Source: an uncultured Ulvibacter sp.
GTDB taxonomy: Bacteria > Bacteroidota > Bacteroidia > Flavobacteriales > Flavobacteriaceae
Direction: 5' to 3'
NCBI GenBank assembly: GCA_913063405.1
Contig: CAJXZB010000009.1
Span: 32,852-96,851, forward strand
DNA: 64,000 nt
Below are positions 9,148-19,024 of this stretch, in pieces (the stretch's first letter is position 1; the number at the start of each line of letters is the position of its first letter). A program made the translations under genes and the position numbers. The notes under the pieces are model-generated. The model was given only the letters and a program-made list of their open reading frames with translations, did not search any database and had not been told where the DNA came from.

Positions 9148-9336
9148 TTACTTGTTTTCGTCCAGTTTTTTATCTGCCCCTTCTTCTTTAGAAGCGTCTT
9201 TGAATTCTTTGATACCACTTCCTAATCCGCGCATCAATTCTGGAATTTTTCTACCACCAAACAATAACAAGATAACTACAGCTATCAAAACTATTTGCGG
9301 CCAACCTATTACTAATGGTATTGTTACTAAGCTCAT
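9148..9336 (-). CDS. tatA: Twin-arginine translocase subunit TatA/TatE
   Basis: A 62-residue protein with the TatA layout: a short N-terminus, one membrane helix ([22 protein letters not shown]), the FGGRKIPEL hinge, then an amphipathic helix ([14 protein letters not shown]) and an acidic/basic tail. It forms the pore of the Tat export system for folded proteins; tatC is not in this window. It is transcribed divergently from the M23 peptidase gene. A DUF1501 protein at 33.7 kb carries a twin-arginine-like leader and could be a client. Confidence 0.93.
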   Translation of the reverse strand: MSLVTIPLVIGWPQIVLIAVVILLLFGGRKIPELMRGLGSGIKEFKDASKEEGADKKLDENK

Positions 9337-9427
9337 GAGTCAAAAATTTAAAGGACAAAGGTAATAAGAAATACTAAGATAGCGCGTTTTCAAATTAAGT
9401 TTAGCATACGAGACATCCAGTTTATTT

Positions 9428-9435
9428 TATATTTG
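9428..9435 (+). promoter_or_regulatory. Probable promoter -7 element of the M23 peptidase gene
   Basis: TATATTTG fits TAnnTTTG and ends 19 bases before the ATG at 9455, the same spacing as at pgk. Confidence 0.55.
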
Positions 9436-9454
9436 CAATAAGTAACCTCACGAA

Positions 9455-10324
9455 ATGGCCAATAAAGAAAAGAGAACAAGAAAAATTAAAAAGAAACTAC
9501 TGCACAAATACCGGCTAGTAGTTCTTAATGAAGACACCTTTGAGGAACGATTTTCTTTTAAACTTAATAGGCTTAATGTTTTTGTGTTCAGCAGTATTTT
9601 CACCGTGTTTTTAATTGCTTTTACCACCTTTTTAATTGCTTTTACACCATTGCGTGAGTATATACCAGGCTATTCATCTACTAGATTGAAACAGAGGGCA
9701 ACGGATTTAACTTTTAAAACGGACTCATTACAACAGGCTCTAACTATAAATGAGCAGTATTTGGCTTCGATACGGAAAGTCCTCACGGGAGATGTAAAAA
9801 CGGTAGATTTTAATAAAGATTCAATTCTAGAAGCGGCGCAAATTGATGGTTTTGAAGTGAGTTTCGCTGCTTCTAAACAAGACTCTCTATTAAGAGAGAA
9901 AGTCGCTCAAGAAGATAAATACAACCCTTTGACGAGTGATGCTGCTAAAATTAACTTTATTCTTTTTGCTCCTGTTAAGGGTACAATTTCTGAAGGGTAT
10001 GACCCTAAGAAGAAACATTTTGCCGTCGATGTTGTAACCGTCAAAGATTCTCCAGTAAAGGCGGCGACAGATGGGACTGTTATTTTTGCTGAGTGGACGG
10101 CGGCAACAGGTTATGTAATTATTTTAGAGCACAAGAACAACCTTATAACTGTTTATAAACACAATGCATCCCTTAGTAAGGAGCAGGGAGAGTTAGTAAA
10201 AGAGGGAGAAGTGATTGCAACGGTTGGAAATACAGGGGAATTAACAACTGGACCGCACCTACATTTTGAATTGTGGAGTGATGGATTTCCTATAAACCCC
10301 ACTAATTTCATTGATTTCGAATAG
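9455..10324 (+). CDS. M23 family metallopeptidase, membrane-anchored
   Basis: A 289-residue protein with a basic cytoplasmic N-terminus, one membrane segment (about 41-63), a short periplasmic helical region and a LytM domain at about 170-285. All zinc and catalytic positions are present: HFAVD (H188, D192), H236 in YKHNA and HLH (268-270). This predicts an active endopeptidase that cuts peptidoglycan cross-links. It is followed after six bases by the GH3-family gene, so the two are probably co-transcribed. Confidence 0.92.
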   Translation: MANKEKRTRKIKKKLLHKYRLVVLNEDTFEERFSFKLNRLNVFVFSSIFTVFLIAFTTFLIAFTPLREYIPGYSSTRLKQRATDLTFKTDSLQQALTINEQYLASIRKVLTGDVKTVDFNKDSILEAAQIDGFEVSFAASKQDSLLREKVAQEDKYNPLTSDAAKINFILFAPVKGTISEGYDPKKKHFAVDVVTVKDSPVKAATDGTVIFAEWTAATGYVIILEHKNNLITVYKHNASLSKEQGELVKEGEVIATVGNTGELTTGPHLHFELWSDGFPINPTNFIDFE

Positions 10325-10330
10325 AACTAT

Positions 10331-11827
10331 ATGTCAATAAAATCCATAGGCGCTAAAATTTTTGCTAGAATAATTGTAAAACGTATCGAGAAATGGGCTT
10401 CAGATCCAGTTACCGTTCAGCAAGAGGTTTTTAAAGATTTAATTTATAATGCAAAGGACACAATCTTTGGAAGGGATCATAATTTTAGTGAAATTGATTC
10501 CCATAAGTCTTTTGTTTCGAGTGTGCCAATAAGGGACTATGAAGCTCTGAGAAGCTATGTGGACAAGGTTGTTGCTGGAGAAGATGATGTCCTTTGGCCA
10601 GGAAAACCACTATACTTTGCAAAGACTTCTGGAACTACTTCTGGAGCCAAATACATTCCTTTAACTAAGGCCTCTATGCCTTCGCATATTGAAGCCGCGC
10701 GAAATGCGATACTCTGCTATATACATGAAACGGGAAATGCTGATTTTGTTAACGGCAAGATGATTTTTTTACAAGGAAGTCCAGAAATGACTAAAGAAAA
10801 TGGAATTGGAATTGGACGTCTCTCAGGAATTGTTGCACATTTTGTTCCTTCATATCTTCAGAAAAATCGACTTCCAAGTTGGGAAACGAATTGTATTTCG
10901 GATTGGGAAACGAAGGTCAATGCCATTGTCGAAGAAACCAAAACTGAGAATATGACTGTTATTAGCGGAATTCCTTCTTGGGTACAAATGTATTTTGAAC
11001 GTCTAAGGAATGTGACTGAGAAAAATGTGGGAGATTTATTTAAAAACTTTAATCTGTTTATCTATGGCGGAGTTAACTATGAGCCATATAGAGCGAAGTT
11101 TGAGGCATTAATTGGTCGAAAAGTGGATAGCATTGAGTTATACCCTGCAAGTGAGGGCTTTTTCGCTTTTCAAGATAAACAGAATCTAAAAGGAATGTTG
11201 CTGCAGTTGGATAGTGGTATTTTTTATGAATTTATTGAGGTGGCCGCTGTTTTTGATGAAAGCCCGAAGCGACTTACCATAGGAGATGTAAAAGTTGGCG
11301 TCAATTATGTAATGATTATTTCTACGAATGCGGGATTGTGGGGGTATAACTTGGGAGACACGGTTGAGTTTACATCCGTGAGGCCATATCGTTTGATAGT
11401 TTCGGGAAGAATTAAGCATTTTATTTCTGCTTTTGGAGAACACGTGATAGGAAAAGAAGTAGAACAAGCAATGCAGGAGGCAATGCAACAACATCAATTT
11501 TCTATTTCTGAATTCACCGTGGCGCCCCTAACCCTTCCCAAGAAAGAAGAACTGCCATATCATGAATGGATGATTGAATTTGAAAGCGAGCCTACGGATC
11601 TTCTGCAGATTGCAGAGATACTGGATTTTTTAATGCAAGAACAGAATAGTTACTACAAGGATTTAATTGAAGGAAAAGTTCTTCAACCTTTAAAAATCAC
11701 GACCCTGTCAAGAGGTAGTTTTCAACGGTACATGAAATCTCAAGGAAGATTGGGAGGACAGAATAAGGTGCCTAGATTGGCAAATGATCGAAAAATTGCG
11801 GACGCACTTATAAAACTGCAAGCCTAA
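10331..11827 (+). CDS. GH3 auxin-responsive promoter family protein (acyl-adenylating enzyme)
   Basis: A 498-residue member of the GH3 family, which in plants conjugates amino acids to acyl hormones through acyl-adenylates. The ATP-binding motif AKTSGTTSGAKYIPLT is at residues 97-112 and the ELYPASEGFFAF segment corresponds to the second adenylation motif. The bacterial substrate is unknown. The position next to the M23 peptidase is conserved in Flavobacteriaceae. No signal peptide is seen. Confidence 0.9.
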   Translation: MSIKSIGAKIFARIIVKRIEKWASDPVTVQQEVFKDLIYNAKDTIFGRDHNFSEIDSHKSFVSSVPIRDYEALRSYVDKVVAGEDDVLWPGKPLYFAKTSGTTSGAKYIPLTKASMPSHIEAARNAILCYIHETGNADFVNGKMIFLQGSPEMTKENGIGIGRLSGIVAHFVPSYLQKNRLPSWETNCISDWETKVNAIVEETKTENMTVISGIPSWVQMYFERLRNVTEKNVGDLFKNFNLFIYGGVNYEPYRAKFEALIGRKVDSIELYPASEGFFAFQDKQNLKGMLLQLDSGIFYEFIEVAAVFDESPKRLTIGDVKVGVNYVMIISTNAGLWGYNLGDTVEFTSVRPYRLIVSGRIKHFISAFGEHVIGKEVEQAMQEAMQQHQFSISEFTVAPLTLPKKEELPYHEWMIEFESEPTDLLQIAEILDFLMQEQNSYYKDLIEGKVLQPLKITTLSRGSFQRYMKSQGRLGGQNKVPRLANDRKIADALIKLQA

Positions 11828-11835
11828 AATAGTAC

Positions 11836-11843
11836 TATCTTTG
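11836..11843 (+). promoter_or_regulatory. Probable promoter -7 element
   Basis: TATCTTTG fits TAnnTTTG and ends 6 bases before the ATG at 11850, which would give a nearly leaderless transcript. Confidence 0.5.
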
Positions 11844-11849
11844 TAGCCG

Positions 11850-13535
11850 ATGAGTCCATTAAAATCACATACTAGAACAAGAGCACAGGAGAGTACAGGA
11901 GCTATAGAACGACTTTACGTTACTATGAGACACCTCTTTAACAGAGGTTTTTATAAACCAATGGGGGTGTCTGGTGAAACTCTTAGGGAATCCCTACTGA
12001 TTTTAAGACCAGAAATTTATGGGTCGATTGCGGAAGAAAAAATAGAGTTGCAAGGACTGCTTTATGTTATTGATCGTCTTCCGGTGGGAATTGAAGAATG
12101 TAAGTTTATTAACCTTACGAGCGATGAAGGCTATAAAAACTCTCATTTTGAACCGATTATACCTGCGAAACGTCGACGTAATTGCTACAGAATTGATGAG
12201 GAACAAATGAACATTGAGATTACTCGGGGACGTTCAGAAATTTATGATATACTAACACACCTCACTTTCTTATATATAGAGTCCCACAAAATAATGAAGC
12301 AGGTGATGATTGATGATAAAGGCGGTGTCATCCGGGATTGGCAAAAGCTGGAGGAAGCGGTATTAAAGAAAGGAAAACTCTCCCAACAAGAGAAAGAAAT
12401 TGCACTTACTCATACCGCCAATTTTCTTGGCCGAACCTTTGAAGAGGTAAGTGAGGTTTATGGAATGTTTGCCGACAGTAAAAATGAGCATCGGTTTTTG
12501 AATATTATCTATTATTTAGGAAAAGGGGCGATTCAAGAAGTTGTTACCAATGACAAACGAATAATCACATTTAGCCCAGTACTTAGAGAGCGCCTAGGAC
12601 ATCATATTCATGGGGAAAGATGGGCGCTAAAGATTAAAAGGACCCTTGAAGAAAAGGGGCTTTTAGAAAGACCGCTGCATATTATTAGTGCTAACATGCA
12701 TAGTGTTATGAATACTTTATTTGCAGATAAAGCCTTGGCCTCTGAAATCAAGAATGGTGATAAAATGGCACTTTATGAATTGTTAAGCCAATCAACGAGT
12801 GGTAAACAACGAGATAAAGTTGTCAAAGCAGCCTTAAAAAATGGAATGACTTATATAGATGATGCGAGTGGAACTAACATTAATGTCCAGATATTTGACA
12901 CCGATAAATTAGATGAAAAGGCTTATAATAATGATAATGAAGATGTTACATTAAAAGAAAAACCCGTAATTATTGTTATGGATTATGCCTTTGGTGAACA
13001 GGCCTATGAGACTATGGATGAGTTATTGAAGCCATATAAGAGTAATAACACAACACATTTTCTAAATGTAGCGTCGGTTTCTATTATGGGGAAAGCGGGA
13101 ATCCTAGAAGGAGGCAAAGGTGATATTATGATACCCTCTGCGCACGTTTTTGAGGGAACAGCAGATAATTACCCTTTTAAGAACAGACTTAAAAAGGCAG
13201 ATTTTATTGATGATGATGTGGACGTTTGCACAGGAACGATGATAACTGTTCTGGGAACGTCATTACAAAATCGTGATGTTTTGAGTTTTTTCCATGAATC
13301 TAGCTGGAACGTAATTGGACTCGAAATGGAGGGCGCCCATTATCAAAAAGCTATACAGGCGGCTTCAAAAATTAGAGGAAGTATTCGCTCCAAAGTTAAA
13401 GTGATGTATGCCTATTATGCATCAGATAATCCACTAGAAACTGGAAGCACATTGGCATCCGGAGGTCTAGGAACGAGCGGGGTTAAACCTACGTATGTAA
13501 TTACGGAAAAGATGTTAGAATTAATTTTAGACTAA
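11850..13535 (+). CDS. DUF6909-like protein with a nucleoside-phosphorylase-like C-terminal part
   Basis: A 561-residue cytoplasmic protein without signal peptide or membrane segment. The N-terminal half is helical and unrecognised. The C-terminal part resembles the nucleoside phosphorylase/hydrolase fold: an IIVMDYAFGEQAYETMD segment and an EMEGAHYQ motif at E492, like the EMEx signature of purine nucleoside phosphorylases and AMP nucleosidase. From memory it matches the Bacteroidota family DUF6909; enzymatic function is inference. It precedes the rhamnose genes by 14 bases but is widespread outside polysaccharide loci. Confidence 0.65.
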   Translation: MSPLKSHTRTRAQESTGAIERLYVTMRHLFNRGFYKPMGVSGETLRESLLILRPEIYGSIAEEKIELQGLLYVIDRLPVGIEECKFINLTSDEGYKNSHFEPIIPAKRRRNCYRIDEEQMNIEITRGRSEIYDILTHLTFLYIESHKIMKQVMIDDKGGVIRDWQKLEEAVLKKGKLSQQEKEIALTHTANFLGRTFEEVSEVYGMFADSKNEHRFLNIIYYLGKGAIQEVVTNDKRIITFSPVLRERLGHHIHGERWALKIKRTLEEKGLLERPLHIISANMHSVMNTLFADKALASEIKNGDKMALYELLSQSTSGKQRDKVVKAALKNGMTYIDDASGTNINVQIFDTDKLDEKAYNNDNEDVTLKEKPVIIVMDYAFGEQAYETMDELLKPYKSNNTTHFLNVASVSIMGKAGILEGGKGDIMIPSAHVFEGTADNYPFKNRLKKADFIDDDVDVCTGTMITVLGTSLQNRDVLSFFHESSWNVIGLEMEGAHYQKAIQAASKIRGSIRSKVKVMYAYYASDNPLETGSTLASGGLGTSGVKPTYVITEKMLELILD

Positions 13536-13549
13536 TCTAAAAAAATATT

Positions 13550-14569
13550 TTGAAAGACAATAAAGTGTTAATAACAGGGGGTGCAGGCTTTATTGGCTCC
13601 AATTATGTTCACTACATTTTGGAAGACACAAACGACGAAATTTTTGTCTTGGATAAACTTACCTATGCTGGAGATGTCAGAAATTTAAAGGAGATTTCAG
13701 GCCACTCAAACTATACGTTTATCAAGGGAGATATTTGTGATGAAGAACTTGTCCGAAACCTTTTTCAGGAGCATAAATTTAACAAGGTGGTTCATTTTGC
13801 CGCAGAATCTCACGTAGATAATTCCATCACTGGACCGGGCGCTTTTATCCAAACCAATATCGTAGGAACTTTTAATTTACTTCATGCGGCATATCAATTA
13901 TGGATGCAAGGCCCTAATATGTTAAAGTCGGAGTTTAGTGATGCAAGGTTTTTGCATATTTCTACAGATGAGGTATACGGCACCCTTGGTGAGACGGGTC
14001 TTTTTGTTGAAATTACCCCTTATGCACCTAATAGTCCTTATAGCGCTTCCAAGGCGTCTTCAGATTTTATTGTGCGCAGTTATTTTCACACCTACGGAAT
14101 GCCAGTGGTTACTACTAACTGTTCTAACAATTACGGACCTAATCAACATAAAGAAAAGCTAATCCCAACTATTATAAGAAAAGCAATTTCTGGCGAACCC
14201 ATCCCTATTTATGGTGATGGTAAGAATATTAGGGATTGGTTATATGTGAAGGACCATTGTACTGGCATAAAATTGGCTTTGGAAACTGGCAAACTTGGAG
14301 AAACGTATAACATTGGCGGACGAAACGAACGCGAGAACTTATATATTGCTCATACTATTTGTGATTTATTGGATGAATTAAAAGCTAAAGATATTTCATA
14401 CCGCGATCAAATTGCCTTTGTTACGGATCGACCAGGTCATGATTTTAGGTATGCAATTGATGCCAGCAAGATCGAAGGAGATCTAAAATGGAAGGCCGAC
14501 GAGAATTTTGAAAGTGGCATTAAGAAGACCATAAAATGGTATTTAAATAATACAGACAGACTACTATGA
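13550..14569 (+). CDS. rfbB: dTDP-glucose 4,6-dehydratase
   Basis: A 339-residue extended SDR enzyme, the second step of dTDP-L-rhamnose synthesis. The NAD-binding GGAGFIGS is at residues 10-17, STDEVYG at 138-144 gives the Asp-Glu acid/base pair, and the catalytic YSASK is at 164-168. The start is TTG at 13550, directly before the [10 protein letters not shown] strand; no ATG fits. It overlaps rfbA by four bases (ATGA), beginning a tight rfbBACD operon. Confidence 0.95.
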   Translation: MKDNKVLITGGAGFIGSNYVHYILEDTNDEIFVLDKLTYAGDVRNLKEISGHSNYTFIKGDICDEELVRNLFQEHKFNKVVHFAAESHVDNSITGPGAFIQTNIVGTFNLLHAAYQLWMQGPNMLKSEFSDARFLHISTDEVYGTLGETGLFVEITPYAPNSPYSASKASSDFIVRSYFHTYGMPVVTTNCSNNYGPNQHKEKLIPTIIRKAISGEPIPIYGDGKNIRDWLYVKDHCTGIKLALETGKLGETYNIGGRNERENLYIAHTICDLLDELKAKDISYRDQIAFVTDRPGHDFRYAIDASKIEGDLKWKADENFESGIKKTIKWYLNNTDRLL

Positions 14570-15423
14570 AGGGAATTATATTAGCAGGAGGCTCTGGCAC
14601 GCGATTACATCCACTTACATTAGCGGTTAGCAAACAGTTGATGCCAGTTTATGACAAGCCAATGATTTATTATCCTTTATCCACCCTAATGTATGCAGGT
14701 ATAAACGAAATATTGATTATTTCAACTCCGCAAGATCTACCACTATTTAAGAAACTGCTGGGCGATGGAAAAAAGTTAGGCTGTAGTTTTTCCTATGCTG
14801 AGCAGGCGGACCCTAACGGGCTCGCGGAAGCCTTTATAATTGGAAAAGATTTTATTGGAAAAGATAAAGTGGCCTTGGTTTTAGGAGATAATATTTTTTA
14901 CGGATCTGGTTTGAAAGAGTTGTTGCAATCAAATAATAATCCAGATGGAGGTGTAATTTACGCCTATCATGTTCACGATCCTGAACGGTATGGCGTGGTT
15001 GATTTTGATAAGGACGGTAAGGCTCTTTCTATTGAAGAAAAACCTGTTAATCCAAAATCTAATTATGCTGTTCCTGGGATTTACTTTTATGATAATAGTG
15101 TGGTGGAAATTGCAGCGAATATAAAACCCAGTACTCGAGGTGAGCTAGAGATAACAGATGTGAACAACGTTTATTTGCAACAAGGTAAATTAAATGTTAG
15201 TATTTTGGATAAGGGAACAGCTTGGCTAGACACAGGAACTTTCGAATCCTTGATGCAAGCGGCACAATTTGTACAGGTAATTGAGGAACGCCAAGGTCTA
15301 AAAATTGGTGCTATAGAAGAAGCTGCCTACGATATGGGATTTATTGATAAGAAACAGCTAACTGCATTAGCAGAACCACTACTTAAGAGTGGTTATGGAA
15401 AGCATTTAGTACAACTAGATTAA
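14566..15423 (+). CDS. rfbA: Glucose-1-phosphate thymidylyltransferase
   Basis: A 285-residue nucleotidyltransferase that makes dTDP-glucose from dTTP and glucose-1-phosphate. The N-terminal [18 protein letters not shown] signature, KPMIYYPL and [12 protein letters not shown] segments are canonical. The length is normal. The start codon overlaps the rfbB stop, indicating translational coupling. Confidence 0.96.
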   Translation: MKGIILAGGSGTRLHPLTLAVSKQLMPVYDKPMIYYPLSTLMYAGINEILIISTPQDLPLFKKLLGDGKKLGCSFSYAEQADPNGLAEAFIIGKDFIGKDKVALVLGDNIFYGSGLKELLQSNNNPDGGVIYAYHVHDPERYGVVDFDKDGKALSIEEKPVNPKSNYAVPGIYFYDNSVVEIAANIKPSTRGELEITDVNNVYLQQGKLNVSILDKGTAWLDTGTFESLMQAAQFVQVIEERQGLKIGAIEEAAYDMGFIDKKQLTALAEPLLKSGYGKHLVQLD

Positions 15424-15426
15424 GAT

Positions 15427-15972
15427 TTGAAAATTGAACAAACCCCTTTAAGAGATTGCTTCGTTTTGGAGCCTAGAGTTTTTAAGGACGAACGCGGGTT
15501 TTTTTATGAAACCTATAATGCGAATTTATTTCGTGAAGTAACAGGGCTTACTATAGATTTTGTCCAGGACAATCAGTCTAAATCAAGTTATGGCGTTTTA
15601 CGTGGGCTTCATTTTCAAACAGGAAAAATGGCACAAGCTAAGTTGGTTCAGGTTGTCCAGGGAAAAGTCTTGGACATCGTGGTAGATTTACGCAAAGAGT
15701 CTGAATCATTCGGAAAAAGCTTTTCAATCATTTTGGATACTATTGAACATAAACAACTATTTGTACCTAAAGGATTTGCACATGGTTTTATCACTTTGTC
15801 TGAAACTTCGATTTTCGCTTATAAATGCGATAATTTTTATGATGGCCCTTCTGAAGGTGGAATCATCTATAATGACGCAACCTTATTATTAGATTGGCAT
15901 CTTTCCCCAAAGGATTTTATAGTTTCTGAAAAAGACATACAACTTCCTACTTTTAAGGAGGTCACCTCATGA
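15427..15972 (+). CDS. rfbC: dTDP-4-dehydrorhamnose 3,5-epimerase
   Basis: A 181-residue cupin-fold epimerase. The motif GVLRGLHFQ carries the catalytic His62, and FVPKGFAHGF and the Tyr in FAYKCDNFY are conserved. The start is TTG at 15427, three bases after rfbA ends. The 3' end overlaps rfbD by four bases. Confidence 0.95.
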   Translation: MKIEQTPLRDCFVLEPRVFKDERGFFYETYNANLFREVTGLTIDFVQDNQSKSSYGVLRGLHFQTGKMAQAKLVQVVQGKVLDIVVDLRKESESFGKSFSIILDTIEHKQLFVPKGFAHGFITLSETSIFAYKCDNFYDGPSEGGIIYNDATLLLDWHLSPKDFIVSEKDIQLPTFKEVTS

Positions 15973-16832
15973 TAAAAATATTAGTTACAGGAGCAAATGG
16001 ACAGTTAGGAAAATGTCTTAAGGATGGGGTGCTGGATTACCCGGAATTTGATGTACTGTTCACTGCGAGAAAGGATCTTGATATTGAAAAAAAGGAAGTG
16101 ATTTCAGAATTTTTTAGGAATCATTCTTTCGATTATTGTATCAATACAGCAGCATATACAAATGTTGAAAAAGCTGAAAGTGAACCAGATGCTGCATTTA
16201 GCATTAACGCGAATGCTGTGAAAAATCTTTCCGAAGCATGTGAAATCAATGATGTAATATTACTGCATATTTCTACCGACTATGTTTTTGATGGCGAACA
16301 AAATCGACCATATGTTGAATCTGATGCTACAAACCCAATTAATGTATATGGTGATTCAAAGTTAAAAGGGGAACAATACATTGAAGATATTTGTCGTAAG
16401 CACTTTATCTTCAGGACTTCTTGGTTGTATTCGCAATATGGGCATAATTTTCTAAACACCATCTTGAAGTATGGTAAAGAGGGGAAGCCACTTACCATTA
16501 CAACAGAACAGGTTGGAACACCCACAAATGCAAATGATTTGGCAAAGGCAATACTAGAGGTTATTGATTCTAAATCCGAAGCCTATGGTCTATATCATTA
16601 TAGCAACGAAGGTGAGGCGACTTGGTATGACTTTGCTAAAGCAATTTTAACCTTTTCGGGCCATTTGACACCAACAAATCTTGCTAAAACCGATCATTAC
16701 CGTACTTTTGCGGCAAGGCCAAAATACAGCGTTTTAGATAAATCCAGAATAAACAGGATATTAGAGATAAGAATGATTGGTTGGGAAACTAGTCTAAAGT
16801 TACTCATAGAAAAAACAACGACTAACACATAA
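15969..16832 (+). CDS. rfbD: dTDP-4-dehydrorhamnose reductase
   Basis: A 287-residue SDR enzyme for the last step of dTDP-L-rhamnose synthesis. It has the Rossmann motif TGANGQLG (7-14), the STDYVFDG segment and the catalytic YGDSK (127-131). Its start overlaps the rfbC stop. With the three preceding genes it completes the pathway. Confidence 0.95.
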   Translation: MIKILVTGANGQLGKCLKDGVLDYPEFDVLFTARKDLDIEKKEVISEFFRNHSFDYCINTAAYTNVEKAESEPDAAFSINANAVKNLSEACEINDVILLHISTDYVFDGEQNRPYVESDATNPINVYGDSKLKGEQYIEDICRKHFIFRTSWLYSQYGHNFLNTILKYGKEGKPLTITTEQVGTPTNANDLAKAILEVIDSKSEAYGLYHYSNEGEATWYDFAKAILTFSGHLTPTNLAKTDHYRTFAARPKYSVLDKSRINRILEIRMIGWETSLKLLIEKTTTNT

Positions 16833-16842
16833 ATTTATACAT

Positions 16843-17823
16843 ATGGCACAGAATAATAATGATGAAATAGACTTAGGAGCAGTTATAGACATTTTCAAAG
16901 GTGCATTTAAGAAATTGGCAATTCAAGTTTTTAGAACGATTAGATTTCTTTTTAAGAATTGGATTGTGGTTTCTATTTTGATTGTTCTAGGGGTTGGATA
17001 TGGGATTTACTCTGGATCCAAAACAAAGCCTAATAAAGAAGCAAAGGCGCTTATTAGAATAAATTTTGATGCGGTAAAATACGTATATGATGAAATCGAT
17101 TTATTGAATAATAAATTTATGGTAGGAGACACTATATTTCTTAAAAATGCTGGTTTTCGAACAGATTCTTTGGAGGTCAAAAAGTTGGAGCTTATCCCTA
17201 ACGTTAGCATGAAGGATATTGCAGAGGGTGAAAAGAACAACCAGAGTCTTATTGCCCTTTTGAAAAATTTTGATTTAAGTGATGAAGACCTTCAATTGTC
17301 TGACGCTTTTACAAGGGAATATAAGTTTCACACCCTCGAGCTTAAGTTATCACATTACGGAACAAAAGAGACTATTGAAAAAATTATCCAATATATTAAC
17401 TCAAATAAGATTTTGGGTGAAATAAGAACGGCTACCGTTGAGAATCTCAAAAATAAAATTGCTGATAATGAAAAAATTATTAAACAAATTGATGATGTAA
17501 TTGAGACCTTTAGATCCGGAGAATCGTTAAAATCTCCATCTAATCAATTATTTGTTGTGGATAAGAATTATAATATTTCAGAAGTTTTCACCTCCAAGGT
17601 GGTTATGCAACAACAGATTGCAAAATTGCGAAATGTATTAATATTCTCTAAGGATATTGTTGTTTTAATTAATGAACCACATTTGATTGAGGTGAATAAA
17701 GGACTTTTAGGAAAAAAACCAATTTTATATCCACTGCTTTTGGTTTTCGCATTTTTGTTTTTGACCTTTTTAAAGAACAGCTACTTTTATTTAAAGGAAA
17801 TGGAGAATAAAACGGAAGATTAA
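16843..17823 (+). CDS. Wzz-like chain-length/polysaccharide co-polymerase protein
   Basis: A 326-residue protein with two membrane helices, one near residues 40-60 (FKNWIVVSILIVLGVGYGIY) and one near 295-312, bracketing a mostly helical periplasmic region. This is the topology of Wzz/PCP proteins, which set polysaccharide chain length. There is no kinase domain, so it is not a complete Wzc. Sequence similarity is weak, so the call rests on topology and on position between rhamnose genes and wecB. Confidence 0.6.
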   Translation: MAQNNNDEIDLGAVIDIFKGAFKKLAIQVFRTIRFLFKNWIVVSILIVLGVGYGIYSGSKTKPNKEAKALIRINFDAVKYVYDEIDLLNNKFMVGDTIFLKNAGFRTDSLEVKKLELIPNVSMKDIAEGEKNNQSLIALLKNFDLSDEDLQLSDAFTREYKFHTLELKLSHYGTKETIEKIIQYINSNKILGEIRTATVENLKNKIADNEKIIKQIDDVIETFRSGESLKSPSNQLFVVDKNYNISEVFTSKVVMQQQIAKLRNVLIFSKDIVVLINEPHLIEVNKGLLGKKPILYPLLLVFAFLFLTFLKNSYFYLKEMENKTED

Positions 17824-17901
17824 AAAGAAAGGTTTCCCGAAAACTCTTTTTTAAAGCTTGAACGAAAATAATAATCAGAAAAACATTTTCTAAATAATTT
17901 T

Positions 17902-19023
17902 ATGCGGAGCAATCTAATTGTATTTGGAACTAGGCCAGAAGCTATTAAAATGGCCCCACTGGTAAAGGCGTTTTTAAAGAATAGTTCTTTCGAAACAAAG
18001 ATATGTGTTACTGCCCAACATAGAGAGATGTTGGATCAGGTGCTAGAATTTTTTGAAATTGATCCAGATTTCGATTTGAATTTAATGAAACCGAATCAAA
18101 ATTTGCACAATCTTACTGGGAGTATTATTGATGGAATGAGACCAGTTCTAGAGGAGGTACAACCAGATTATGTTTATGTTCACGGAGATACAACTACATC
18201 TATGGCAGTAGGTATTGCCGCTTTTTATAGTGGAGCTAAAGTGTGTCATGTGGAAGCTGGTTTAAGAACATTTGATCGTCAATACCCTTTTCCAGAGGAA
18301 TTTAACAGACAGTTGACCGGAAAAATTGCAGACTATCATTTTGCACCAACAAAGTTGTCACAGACAAATTTATTAAAAGAGAATACGAAAGAAGACACTA
18401 TCTTAGTGACGGGTAATACTGTGATTGATGCTCTTTTATTTGGCATACAAAAAGTGAATTCTGAAGGATTTTCCGACCCTGAAATTGATAAACTTGTAAA
18501 GACTCTTGATTTCGACAAGAGAATTATTTTAGTGACCGGACATCGAAGAGAAAATCATGGAGATGGCTTGCTCAGTATTTGTAGGGCGTTAAAGACGATT
18601 GCCCAGCATAATGAAGATGTTCAAATAATATATCCAGTTCATTTAAACCCTAAAGTTGAAGGACCAGTTTATGAGTTATTATCTGGAATCGCTAATATTT
18701 TTCTTGTCAAGCCCTTGGCGTATGCCTCCTTTATTTGGCTAATGGAGAAATCATACCTCATAATTACAGATAGTGGTGGTATTCAGGAAGAGGCTCCTAG
18801 TTTGGGAAAACCGGTATTAGTAACTAGAAGTACTACTGAAAGACCTGAAGCTGTGGAAGAAGGCACGGTTCTTTTGGTTGGCACCAATACTGAGAAAATT
18901 GTAGGGGAAGCGCAAAAGCTATTGAAAGACAAAGAGTATTACAACTCAATGTCATTGCTTCATAATCCTTATGGGGATGGAAAGGCTTCGGAAAGAATTG
19001 TGGAGTTTATAACAAATTTATAA
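17902..19023 (+). CDS. wecB: UDP-N-acetylglucosamine 2-epimerase (non-hydrolysing)
   Basis: A 373-residue enzyme converting UDP-GlcNAc to UDP-ManNAc. It opens with VFGTRPEAIKMAP and contains VHGDTTTSMA, CHVEAGLRT, VTGHRRENHG and ITDSGGIQEEAP, all hallmarks of the family. It is followed after one base by wecC, which oxidises its product, so the pair makes UDP-ManNAcA. Confidence 0.96.
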   Translation: MRSNLIVFGTRPEAIKMAPLVKAFLKNSSFETKICVTAQHREMLDQVLEFFEIDPDFDLNLMKPNQNLHNLTGSIIDGMRPVLEEVQPDYVYVHGDTTTSMAVGIAAFYSGAKVCHVEAGLRTFDRQYPFPEEFNRQLTGKIADYHFAPTKLSQTNLLKENTKEDTILVTGNTVIDALLFGIQKVNSEGFSDPEIDKLVKTLDFDKRIILVTGHRRENHGDGLLSICRALKTIAQHNEDVQIIYPVHLNPKVEGPVYELLSGIANIFLVKPLAYASFIWLMEKSYLIITDSGGIQEEAPSLGKPVLVTRSTTERPEAVEEGTVLLVGTNTEKIVGEAQKLLKDKEYYNSMSLLHNPYGDGKASERIVEFITNL

Positions 19024-19024
19024 T

